This document shows positions 52,964 through 63,333 of a stretch of DNA of 64,000 nucleotides, in pieces. The position numbers and the translations under genes were made by a program. Numbering within the stretch: the first letter of the stretch is position 1; every line of letters starts with the position of its first letter. This DNA comes from Hofstenia miamia. Lineage: Eukaryota; Xenacoelomorpha; Acoela. Location of the stretch: positions 516,111 through 580,110 of the forward strand of contig SCFE01000116.1 of assembly GCA_004352715.1 (NCBI GenBank). Reading direction: 5' to 3'. The notes below the pieces were generated by a model, which made no database searches, was not told the DNA's origin, and was given only the letters and a program-made list of their open reading frames with translations.

Positions 52964-53249
52964 TCTCAACCATACTTGTTGGTCCTTTTATCCATTTTAA
53001 TATTTCCATAGAAACTCGAAAATAATTTCGTAATTACATATTGAAAATATATTATCTGTAAGATGGTATTAACAAATAAATATAATCGCACAAAAAAAAC
53101 TATTTTTCATCACAATGCGATGAAGATATGTTAAAATTTGATTGTTGTTTTTTTGATGAACAAGTTTTGCACAATATACAAGGGAATGATTTTAGTTAGT
53201 CATTAAGTGCTTGAACATTGAATTAACTCAAAATTAAAATGTAATTTTA
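52964..53249. promoter_or_regulatory. shared head-to-head intergenic region (candidate bidirectional promoter)
   Basis: 286 bp between the start codons of the dynein gene (minus) and the selenoprotein T-like gene (plus). It must hold both 5' UTRs and core promoters unless distant non-coding first exons exist. AT-rich; I see no convincing TATA box or X-box. Promoter function is inferred from position only. Confidence 0.55.
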
Positions 53250-53404
53250 ATGGCTAGGTTTGAGCAATTCATCGTTGCTGGAATAGTTGTTCTATTAAGT
53301 TTTCTAACTTTTACAGAACTTTTCAAATTCCCTCTCTTTAGTATTCAAAACCACAATTTCAGTAGTCGGAAATTAGATGGACCTGTTCTTCATTTTATTT
53401 ATTG
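53250..53404 (+). CDS. SELENOT: SELENOT-like exon 1 (signal/anchor segment)
   Basis: Residues 1-51 plus the first two bases of the Cys codon. Starts at ATG 53250 (an upstream ATG is followed at once by TAA). MARFEQFIVAGIVVLLSFLT is a signal peptide or anchor. Ends GPVLHFIY, matching the GPxLxFxxC strand before the redox motif. Donor ATTG|GTAATA, phase 2. Confidence 0.85.
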
Positions 53405-56400
53405 GTAATAATTGAAGTATTTATTTAAAAATTGCTTAGTAAATTATATGTAATTTCGGCGTTCTTGAAGAATCTGGGACTGCCTAATTTCTTGATGCTT
53501 AGTACGCCCAGTCTTATGGCCTAGCATAAATTTAGCGTTTTATTCCCATAAAATAATTTGCAAATTATTTCGAGTATCGTATGTATGCTTGTTTGTTGCT
53601 GTATGTTTAACAAGATTAATGCATTATGTTTAGTAGAGCTATTGAAGAGTTTTTCTTAACATTTAAATTTTCTAACATGGGGAATTGGCTTTTCTTATAC
53701 TATACATAAAATTTTCACTAAATATGTTGTTATGAACTTTTATTTAGATTATACATTACCATCCATAATATCAATATAATATAAAATCAATATACTTTCA
53801 AATGTTTATGGGGGAATATGCTGGTTGATACACCTCCAGTTGGAACTCGGTGTCGTAAGTGATTTTCGGCATAATTAGATCTCAATGGAATGTATCTGGA
53901 TAGAGAGAGAGAGAGAGAGAGAGAAAGAAACTTATATTACCCTTTCGGGATTTAGAAAAATAACATTATGTACGACACGACGAGCACCGGGTGAGGGTGT
54001 TGTTGTAGCTGTCTTTGCCAAACACCCATATAAGAGCTTTACGTTGGAGCTTTTCCATCTGCAATCCAGAAACATTAGGTGACCAAACACAAGAGTTGTA
54101 GAGCAGAATACATAATTTGTATAATGACAATTTGGCATTAATCGTAGCATGTAATAAAGAGTTTTGTCACAACTCGCCAATTTGGCATTTACATGATGGT
54201 CCCAGGATAAGTTCCGCGAGATAAAAATCCCAAGATCCTTAATTACAGAAACTGGAGGAATAGAATGGTCATCAATTGATAATGAGCATGAGCAAGTAGA
54301 TGAACAGAGCTTTTTAGTTTTACCCGGATGAAGCTTCATATTATGTTATAAGCCCAAATGACAATGGAATTAATATCGTCCTGGAGCTCGGCAGAGCTGC
54401 CCTCAGACAGTAATTTGCAGTCATCAGCATATAACCAACAGAAGGAATGAGTGACATGGTCGGGTAAATCATTAATATACAATAATAACAACAGGGGGCC
54501 AAACACGCTCCCTTGAGGAACACCGCTTGTAATAATGCCATAATTAGAAAGACAGTTATTAATACGAACGCGTTGTTTGCGATTTGAGAGATAAGATGCA
54601 ATGAAGCGGATAAACGCACTGTAAAAGCTAAAAGCGGCTAATTTATTGAGCAATTGAGCATGCGAAACAGTATCGAAAGCTTTTTGAATATCAAAATACA
54701 CACAGTGATAATCAGAGTTAAAATCATTGAATTTGTAAAGGTGGTCGACATAAATAAGCTGGGTGAGAGTGCTTCGACAAGAGAGAAAACCGTGCTGTGA
54801 GTCGGTAATTGGAGGACGGACTTTTTCATAAATATACTTAAATAAAATGCGTTCCAAAATAAGCGACAAACGTGAGAGAATGCTGATGGACCTGTAGTTT
54901 CGAACGTTCCCTTTAGGCCCCGATTTATGAAGAGGGGTTACAAACGCCTCTTTCCATATTCCAGGCCAGGTTTGGGAGGAGAGAATAATAGTGAAAAGCA
55001 CATAAATAACCGCAGCTAGTTGACTACTACACAATTTAAGTATGAAAGGAAGCACTAAATCGGCAGCAAGTGAAGAGCAATCTTTAGTTATCAATAGAGT
55101 CTCATGCACAACATCGGTCATGGGGTTAACGTCGGACAGGATAATAGAGGGATCTGTGTACGTGATACTATGAACCAGGGGATCAGAACTGCTGAATACG
55201 GAACAAAAGTACGTATTGAATAAGTTAGCTTTCATTCTGAGATCAGACTTCCTGGAATCATCAAGATAAAGAGCGGATAAACGCACTGTAAAAGCTAAAA
55301 GCGGCTAATTTATTGAGCAATTGAGCATGCGAAACAGTATCGAAAGCTTTTTGAATATCAAAATACACACAGTGATAATCAGAGTTAAAATCATTGAATT
55401 TGTAAAGGTGGTCGACATAAATAAGCTGGGTGAGAGTGCTTCGACAAGAGAGAAAACCGTGCTGTGAGTCGGTAATTGGAGGACGGACTTTTTCATAAAT
55501 ATACTTAAATAAAATGCGTTCCAAAATAAGCGACAAACGTGAGAGAATGCTGATGGACCTGTAGTTTCGAACGTTCCCTTTAGGCCCCGATTTATGAAGA
55601 GGGGTTACAAACGCCTCTTTCCATATTCCAGGCCAGGTTTGGGAGGAGAGAATAATAGTGAAAAGCACATAAATAACCGCAGCTAGTTGACTACTACACA
55701 ATTTAAGTATGAAAGGAAGCACTAAATCGGCAGCAAGTGAAGAGCAATCTTTAGTTATCAATAGAGTCTCATGCACAACATCGGTCATGGGGTTAACGTC
55801 GGACAGGATAATAGAGGGATCTGTGTACGTGATACTATGAACCAGGGGATCAGAACTGCTGAATACGGAACAGAAGTACGTATTGAATAAGTTAGCTTTC
55901 ATTCTGAGATCAGACTTCCTGGAATCATCAAGATAAACTTCATCGGGAATGTTCACATGACCAGAAATATTGCGGAGAAAGGAGAAACAGTCGTTAGTGC
56001 TGGAGGTGTTAAAATCGTCAAGAAGAACTAACTTATCAAGCTCAACGGATTGAGCAAGAGTTTCTCTCAAGTTCGATAACTTGGGGCTATCGCGTAAGCC
56101 TTTGCAGGCTAACGACCGCTTTTCAGTCTGAAGCTGATTAAAGGAATGGACTGAGTGGGAAGAGTAATAAAAAGGGAGGTTGCAGCGTTTTTGCCGTTTA
56201 GTCTCAAGGGAGTAATTAATGATTTTATGAAAATAATTGTACCAAAGATCGAAGAATTTAGGGGCATCAACTGAGAAACTTGACGTTAAAACAGAGTCAA
56301 AAAGATGAAGAGATTGCGAGAAGTTGACGTACGAGAAAGAGTGCTTGGAATAGACGGGAAGGTCAGAGAAGGAAGCAGAAACAGGAGATCGGATAGAAAG

Positions 56401-59400
56401 CGAAGCTATCACAGGGTAGTGATCAGAAATAGCAATGTTTGAAAGAATTTGAACCTGACAATTATCCGGATCAGTGGAAATCATTAGGTCTAAGATGTTA
56501 CCGCTAACATGAGTGGGTTCAGATGTTAACTGAAGACCTTTAATATCCTCAATGCAGGAAACAAAATCATCCACGATATTAGAATTGTCAACAGGAGAGT
56601 CCCAACAAATATCAGGAAAATTGAAGTCGCCCGTAACTAAAATAGTCCCATGCGGATATTGAGCAATAAAAACGTCGTGGTATTTAGTAATACATTTACA
56701 CAGTAAACTAACAGGTAAGCTGAAATTTGACGAACGAGGAGGGTTGTAGATACACACAACCAGAAGGCAGGAATCAATGGACGTAATGATACAGGCGCAG
56801 GCAAAATCATAATCACCAATAGTGACATCATGACAGTCAACAGGGATATTATTGTTTCTAAAAATGGCCACACCACCATGGGAGCCACTGCGTCGGTCAC
56901 AGCGAGAAATAATTGAGTAATCAGAAGTTGGTAATAAAACAGAATCAGGTATATCCGGGTAAAGCCATGTTTCAGTAACACAGGCAATAGATGGACCGTA
57001 AACCGAAAGAAAATTAGTAAAGTCGAGCTTCTTTTGAAGGCTATCGAGGCTACAAATGTTAAAGTTGCAGACAGAGAATAAAAAGTCAATCTATTTCAAC
57101 TAGTTCTCCATTACGGTAAAGTTTCAGGTTACAAATTTTCAAGTTCTCCTTACGAACACCACCTGAAGTTATCAATTCATAACGCTTCTTTAAAATTGCT
57201 TTTTCTTTTACAACTTCATCTTTAGATAATGACCTTGAAATGAAGACCTTTGAATCAAGTTAGTTGAAAGACTTAAGAAGATAACTTTTCGCTAAACATT
57301 TTCTGACGGTCCACTCGTAATTAAATTTCAATATAATAGAACGTGGTCTTGGAGCCTTAGAATTGAATTTGCCTAGCCTGATAACAGAAGTAATCTGTGA
57401 CATATTCGATTCACCCAAAGCAGACAACATTTCCTTAACTGCAATAGCATCATGTTCAACTTGTTTAGCGAAAGATAGATCAGTGGATTCAGTAAGACCC
57501 TGAACCCTAAGTTCCATTCGTCGAGACGCTTCGTAAGAAACTTTTGTAGGATTGTGGTCAATAACAGTTTTAGGATTTGCAATATTCATAGTATTCACCA
57601 CGGTATCATTTAACTTTCTGACTTGATCCATAAAGCTGTCTAGTTTCACATTTACGTGGGTAACAATATCCGACTTGAAGGTTTCAATATCAATATCACC
57701 CATTAATTTTTTCTTTGGCACTTTGACACAAGTATTGCAAACATAGAATAAATTCTGAAAGTTGGAGATAAAGGAAAGTACTTCTTGGGGAATGTTGACA
57801 CAGTTTGCGTGGAACCAGAGTCGGCAACGCTCGCAACTGATCCAACCACCAATGTCCTCCGAGGTGTTGCAATTCGGGCATATAGCAGTTCCATCGGTCG
57901 TAGAACCAGTTCGCCCGCGTCGTGCAGCACCAACCATCAATATGAAACCTAATTAAAATGTATAATAAATAACATATAAATGTCACAAAATTTTATGTTC
58001 ATGCAGAAGATAACATTCGATTGCTGGTCATGGACATGAAAGATGAATTTTTGCTTAATCCAACTTACCCAGACATCTGAGAAAAACACAATAAATCAAG
58101 AAGACATGCTTTCTGCCCTAACTTCGGCAAAAAACAAATAGGACATATTATATATTCTCAGATTCCTCTCAATGTGATCTATGATATGATAAGACAACGA
58201 ATAAAATGAGTCTGCCTAAAACTTATACTCAGGCAACGCTATTACATGCTAAAAATTTATTCTTGTAAAAAAAGATGGCTTCACTTTACTTTAAAAAGCA
58301 AATTGTAGTATTATTCCCTTAATACTCTCTCCACGTGCAAAGTTGTTAATCCACAGTACACTGTGTCAGAGTTATGGTTAATAAGCCATATCCGTAATTC
58401 CAGTCAAATGTACCTTGGTTTATATGGAAACACCATACTTAGTTTCAGACAAAAATTTCTAACCATAAAGAAGTAGTGAATTGTTCAAAAAAAAGTGTAG
58501 TGTACCAGGGAGACCACCATAAAATGCACTTAGTCCTATTGTAGCGTCAGATGGTGCTGGTAGTTATTTATCTGCCAGCTCAAGCGCTTTTCGTGTTTAC
58601 TGGTGACTAGTTGTGTTCATGTTTGTACATATTGTAAATACGCATTGTATATAAGACACCCAAGCATCTGTAAATAGAGAAATAGTTTAACCGTGTTCTC
58701 TTGTTCACTAGAATCACTGTTGCTCTAGTATATGTTCACCTCAGCGACCTTCTGCTTTGACACTAAGTCCTCTGGCAAAGTTCTCTCTAGATTCAACCCA
58801 GTGATTCTACACTATCTCGATCGGGTTTTTCACTCCAAGACCACCATCCACATCCACCCCAAAATATAAAATATGTTTCAACCTGACAACAACGTTAATA
58901 TTTTGTTCCGTGATAAACTGACCACATTGAATAAATAATTATTCGATGTCATCTTGACCTGACGCTCTGAAGCGAATTTCTCGAGGAAGTTAGCAATAAA
59001 GAATACTAACTTTTTTAAAATAATATGTATATAACTAGAAAAATAATAAAAGTATGATTTTTATTTTTAGACATTTGTTTTGCTCTCAAAATTTTACGAA
59101 ACATAAAAACATGTAAGGGCCACATCTGTTTTCAAATTAGAAATGTAACATTATTTATCAAGAGTGATGTTTTGGCCCGGATAAGTTTAAGGGAACAAGA
59201 ATAGCGCAGATCGTTCGCTTCCTTCAATTTGCAGTGTTTATTTATTTTGAGAACTATTCTACTATTTTGCTCGTTTCTGGAATTGCACTGAAAACTAAAA
59301 CTATAAAACAATCTCTTCACGACTTTACGAAACATAAGCCCTTAATGTAAATTTTCAAAATCAATCATAAGTTTCGAATAAAAATTTTTAAATTTGATGA

Positions 59401-62400
59401 ATTTATGTGTACAGTACCGCTAGCTTTCTTTTCTTAAAATGTTTATTCTGTCAATACGAAAAATCTGTTAATTATTTAAACACCTCATAAGTATATTTTT
59501 ATTACATAGATTTCGGTATATATGTATTTATTATTAAATATATTCATGTACAAATTTTCTAGTTATAGCTTTTTGTACTGACATCTATTCAGGATTAATA
59601 TATTATGTTTAGTCACAGCTCTGGTTATGACAGAATATATTACGAGATCTCGCAATTTGTCAATGAAAAGTTTCCCGAAATTCAAATAGTATCATCCAAA
59701 TATCAACTACCTCCATTACAACGTGCATCTGCCTTTATCATTTCATTTTTTAAAATTACTGTGCTTCTATGTATTGTTTCTAAATTCGATCCTTTTGCAG
59801 CAGTTGGATGTGTAACTCCTGTCATTCTGAAATGGGCGTGGGATAATAGAGTATGATTTATTATGTATTTTCTTAAATTTTTATTTTGTTTCTTTTAGTA
59901 CAATTTAATGTTTTCTGCTATATTATAGATTTCATTTGTGTCGATTTAATGTGATAATGCACAAACATTTATAGTTCTTCTTAACACAGTTTTTATTAAG
60001 ATATGAAGAGTTAATCATTTGCTTAGCCTTAAGCAAGGCATATATGACTAAAAATTATATCAGCAATATATATCATTATGTGCTCATTTGAGAAATTATG
60101 TGTTGTAAAGTATATTTCACAAAGAAACTGCCAAAGATTCCATTGTTGTACATTGAGTTTTTTAAAATAATGATATGATATGCTATCATATATTCCTTCA
60201 ATAAATTCTTAAAAAATGTTCATATTTGCAGCACGTCTTATTTTGAAATAATTTATTCCATTCATATATAACATGAATTACTTTTCTTTTTTATATTTAT
60301 GCTATATCTCTGCACAACATTGTACTAGTGTAGTTCATACTTAAAATTGTATATACTCTCCTGTGAGTCTCCTGTGAGTTCTGTATATAAATAGGATGGA
60401 GGGAATTTTTTTTTAATTTTTGGAAAAACAGGTTTTAAAAGCTGCCTCTACTTTGAAAGCAACACATTTTCAAGTTTTTATGTAGTTGCCAATTTATCTA
60501 TGTCTGTTGATTAACCCTATTTTTAATTACAGGGGAACAAAATTGTGAACTCCTCCAAATATCCAATTTTATAGTTATGGCCTCATGCATGTCACCATTT
60601 TGTAGAACTTTAGAAAACAAAGAAAAGCCATATAAACTTGTCAAATTTTTCCTTATTTGTCGTTTTAAGAGAATTAAAATTGCATACATTAAACAGTTCC
60701 ATGATATAACTAGGAAATCAAATGGAAACGCTAAATAGTTATTAAAATATGTAGCGTATTTTCCCACGCAGTGATATATTTTGATGAACCAACAAATATA
60801 TTTGCAAGAATCATTATCAAAAACATAACATCCAACATTTTATAAAGAACTGTATATTTTATCAGTTGAATGTCTTATTACACTGGAAAGGATTAGGGTT
60901 AGGCTAATCTTGTAGTTTGAGATATTAGTACAACTTTATTGCACTTTTGACATTTGTTCGTCGTGTTAATTTCATTTGATTTTTGAATGTGTGCGTTAAT
61001 TCAATTGCACATCATGATCGGCATTGTTTTTATTAGAACATTCTTCAGACGATTGTAACAATAGATCGCATCTATCTTGAGAACTGGGATCGTATCTTTT
61101 TTACTCCCAAATATATAATGTTTTAATTTCATAGGTCAATGCAATTTTTTCAAGTTTACAAGATTCTCGTTGTGTTTTTTAAGAAAGAAATGCATCATCT
61201 TCCTAAAGCAATTTCTGTAGTTAAGACGTTCATAATTTTACATCGAATGTGAAAATTAGATGTATATATGCAGAGATTGAAGATCAAAGATTAAAAGGTT
61301 GAGACATCACGTGTATTTGTAATGAATCACCTGAAATATTCTTGGTCAAAATTTAAATTATTACGTGTACCCTCCATGGATTTTGCTCTTAATATTAAAC
61401 AATTATTACATCAATTTTTCAAAATATATGTAAGCCACTCCTTTCATTCTAATTTTGAATTTTCTGCTTACGTTTTTGAATCAAATCATTGTTGTTTTGT
61501 GGAAATTTCCAGACTAAAATTTACTTAATCTTTTCTTTCAAGGCTACGGGTGTTATTTCATTAAAAACAATTGTGTTTGATGCTTTTAGTCAATTCTAAT
61601 CTTTCATTTCAGTGCTGCTGTCTAGTATCACTTTTCGCATTTAATTTACGCTAATAAATATTTAAATTTGAATCTACTTTCCTCTTAATAGCTTATTAAT
61701 GCGGAAAATCTTTTCTACTGCAAATTTTCTTTCAATCGAAAAAAGTTTCTAGAATAGTTGTCAGTGTATATATAGTAGCCATAGGCCTGCCTCATTTTTA
61801 TGAATGTATTTTGAATGACAATTCTTAAATACTACACCAAACGAAATGTTAATGCGCAAACTAAATATTTGTAAACGGCAAATTTGTTGTATTGTAAAAT
61901 ATATGTTGCTATTAAGATTGTAATTCATTACATAAACTCTCATGCTCTATTGATAATTTTGCAATATTTTTTAATAATGGTGTATCTTTCTTTTCAGGAG
62001 CATGCTAGTAGTTTCAAACTGTTTGACCACGTCATTTTTACTAATTAATATTGAATTCACTGTCTAAATTGTTAATGTCATTTGTAAGATTTTATATCTT
62101 TCATGAAGGAATATCTTGTCATAAGTATTAAACGAAATAGGAGCCCTTGCTAATAAATATTTTGCACAGTGCATTTGTATTTAAAATCACCATAGTAAAC
62201 TTGAATATTTAGACAATATCTTTAATGTGTGATATTTTAGATCTATTCTTGTATTCTCTGCTATTTTCTTTCTAATGCTCTCGACTATCAGTTTGCATCC
62301 ACTGGGGCCTTTGAAGTAGTGCTAAATGGTAATTTTATCTTTGATCGCAAAATACAATTACATGTAAATTCTACGTAAACAATACTTTGGATATATTGCT

Positions 62401-62547
62401 AGTTCATTTCTCATGTTTTAGAAACGCAATTTAGGTGAAGAGGTTTGGTCTAAATTGTGGTCAGGTCGGCTCCCTTCGCCCACTGAAATTATGGAAATTT
62501 TAAAGAGCAGATCGTCACTGAACACTGATTTCAAATTTAAAACATGA
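53250..62547 (+). CDS. SELENOT: selenoprotein T-like thioredoxin-fold ER protein, Ser at the Sec position (whole gene)
   Basis: Four exons (53250-53404, 59613-59850, 62241-62328, 62435-62547) join in phase to 197 residues, close to the 195 of human SELENOT. SELENOT is an ER-membrane thioredoxin-like oxidoreductase linked to redox and calcium control. In order: hydrophobic N-terminal segment (FIVAGIVVLLSFLTF), the redox loop CHSSGYDRIYYE, a second hydrophobic stretch (FIISFFKITVLLCIV) with FDPFAAVG, then CYFLSNALDYQFASTGAFEV and the C-terminal VWSKLWSGRLPSP. Relatives have CxxU or CxxC; here the codons give Cys-His-Ser-Ser (TCT). Stop is TGA. Divergent from the dynein gene. Confidence 0.9.
53405..53899. 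other. start of SELENOT-like intron 1, nothing recognised
   Basis: AT-rich sequence up to the (GA)n that marks the 3' tail of the LINE. Confidence 0.55.
53905..53928. repeat. (GA)n microsatellite (LINE 3' tail)
   Basis: About ten GA units. On the minus strand this is a CT repeat directly after the truncated LINE ORF, as expected for a microsatellite-tailed CR1-like element. Confidence 0.8.
54605..55938 (-). repeat. 667-bp tandem duplication inside LINE RT
   Basis: Units 54605-55271 and 55272-55938. I noticed one difference (an A/G near 55206 versus 55872). 667 is not a multiple of three, so the upstream ORF ends at an early stop and the RT restarts in another frame. Confidence 0.93.
57260..57940 (-). 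CDS. LINE ORF1 protein with PHD-type zinc finger
   Basis: 226 codons. The N-terminal Cys/His pattern CPNCNTSEDIGGWISCERCR then LWFHANCVNIP and FYVCNTC is a PHD finger, as found in ORF1 of many CR1-clade LINEs. A coiled segment follows, then RMELRVQGLTESTDLSFAKQ and SVIRLGKFNSKAPRPRSIIL, an RNA-binding-like (esterase-less) ORF1 core. Likely the retrotransposon's nucleic-acid chaperone; no stop within it. Confidence 0.85.
   Translation of the reverse strand: MMVGAARRGRTGSTTDGTAICPNCNTSEDIGGWISCERCRLWFHANCVNIPQEVLSFISNFQNLFYVCNTCVKVPKKKLMGDIDIETFKSDIVTHVNVKLDSFMDQVRKLNDTVVNTMNIANPKTVIDHNPTKVSYEASRRMELRVQGLTESTDLSFAKQVEHDAIAVKEMLSALGESNMSQITSVIRLGKFNSKAPRPRSIILKFNYEWTVRKCLAKSYLLKSFN
58536..58815. 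mobile_element. solo LTR of an LTR retrotransposon
   Basis: Element 58540-58811 (272 bp) begins TGTAG and ends CTACA, and is flanked by the 4-bp direct repeat CTAT (58536-58539 and 58812-58815). A TATA-like GTATATAAGAC sits near 58647 in the plus orientation. No internal gag/pol sequence is adjacent, so it is a solo LTR left by recombination. Lies in SELENOT-like intron 1. The superfamily is undetermined; 4-5 bp duplications fit Ty3 or BEL types. Confidence 0.65.
58816..59612. other. end of SELENOT-like intron 1, nothing recognised
   Basis: AT-rich sequence up to exon 2. Confidence 0.6.
59613..59850 (+). CDS. SELENOT: SELENOT-like exon 2 (redox loop and membrane segment)
   Basis: Begins T CAC AGC TCT GGT after acceptor ATGTTTAG, completing Cys with exon 1: CHSSGYDRIYYEISQFVNEK. 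Then FPEIQIVSSKYQLPPLQRAS and WAWDNR at the end. Donor TAGA|GTATGA, phase 0. The base triplet at the Sec site is TCT, not TGA or TGT. Confidence 0.93.
59851..62240. other. SELENOT-like intron 2, nothing recognised
   Basis: 2.4 kb of AT-rich sequence. A splice-like TTTCAG at 61610 leads to only 13 codons and does not match the family, so no extra exon is called. Confidence 0.6.
62241..62328 (+). CDS. SELENOT: SELENOT-like exon 3
   Basis: 88 nt: IYSCILCYFLSNALDYQFAS then TGAFEVVLN. Matches the conserved FFLSNxxExQxxSTGAFE block. Acceptor ATTTTAG, donor AATG|GTAATT, phase 1. Confidence 0.93.
62435..62547 (+). CDS. SELENOT: SELENOT-like exon 4 (C-terminus)
   Basis: EEVWSKLWSGRLPSPTEIME then ILKSRSSLNTDFKFKT and TGA stop. 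Acceptor GCAATTTAG is used rather than the TTTTAG 13 nt upstream, which would lead straight to a stop. VWSKLxSGxLPS is the family's C-terminal motif. Confidence 0.9.
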
Positions 62548-63325
62548 TTTTTTATAAATATTTATATGTTTTTAGCTTAGTCAATTACAACGTGCATTTT
62601 TGTTATTATTGCTCATCTAAGATTAAGTCGCAATAAGAAATTGTATTTTACAGGTATTATGAAAAACTTCGCACTTCCGTATTTTTTGGGAAGTCCGGTA
62701 CAACAAGATTTTGGCATCATATTCACAAAAATTCGTTTAGTAGTAGTAGTACATATGTTTGGTGGAGGCATTGATTAGATGTTGTAGGTTTATTTTGTTT
62801 TTAGTCATACGTTGCAATGAGTGAATTGAATATGTGTATCAATATAATGTAATGCAAAATAGCTAATGTTTTTGTAAGTATAACGACTTTTGTATATTTT
62901 GTGAATACGTAAGAAAATCATAATTTCATCATCTCAAATACTATTTAGCGATTTTATGTTTTTGTGATATATTTTATAAATTCACTTTTGTTTTACTGTT
63001 TCATCTTATTGTAAATTACTTTTAGTTGGAATGTTTACTTTTTGGAAAAGCGTAAAAAATCCGAAAACTTTTTTATATTCAAAGATGTTTTCAAATAATA
63101 TCTCAAGTTTGTTAGAGTGACCCGTCACTGCAATTCATAGTATCGAATGTGCTGAAATTTAATTTGATTTAAATTTGTATTATTTTTCCTTAACATTGAT
63201 ATAATGATGGACAACCTGCTATGGTCTATGTAGTGGTTACTTCAATACTGCAGCCATTTTTACACTTAAATTTGCTATTTTGTTTGTATCAAGTTATGTT
63301 CAAACTATGTGTACAACAAGATTGT
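62548..63325. other. 3' flank of the SELENOT-like gene
   Basis: Presumed 3' UTR and intergenic DNA. I found no canonical AATAAA close to the stop. A short (TAG)n run is at 62737-62751. No SECIS element is expected, since the protein has no Sec. Confidence 0.5.
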
Positions 63326-63333
63326 TAAGTTCG

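Larger units (their letters stand above)
53929..58020 (-). mobile_element. CR1-like LINE (family B) with ORF1 and ORF2, ORF2 broken by tandem duplication
   Basis: ORF1: 57940-57260. ORF2: from about 57100 with an APE endonuclease (NICSLDSLQKKL, CVTETWLYPDIPDS, RRSGSHGGVAIFRNNN, LVTGDFNFPDICWD, NIAISDHYPVIASL), then RT (RNYRSISILSRLSLILERIL, SQHGFLSCRSTLTQLIYVDH, FDIQKAFDTVSHAQLLNKL, SGVPQGSVFGPLLLLLY, catalytic WLYADDCKL). A 667-bp segment of RT is present twice. The C-terminus is cut short near 53930 at the CT tail. Antisense within SELENOT-like intron 1. Confidence 0.92.

Noticed and set aside
53905-53928. GA repeat as a GAGA-type regulatory element of SELENOT
   Set aside because: Its position at the truncated 3' end of a LINE, and a similar tail at 63334, explain it as a LINE tail.
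58496-58811. Alternative LTR starting at TGTAG 58496
   Set aside because: It lacks a target duplication; the start at 58540 gives matching CTAT flanks.
61611-61655. Possible extra SELENOT exon after TTTCAG at 61610
   Set aside because: Only 13 codons before stops and no match to the family; exon 3 at 62241 supplies the expected residues in phase.
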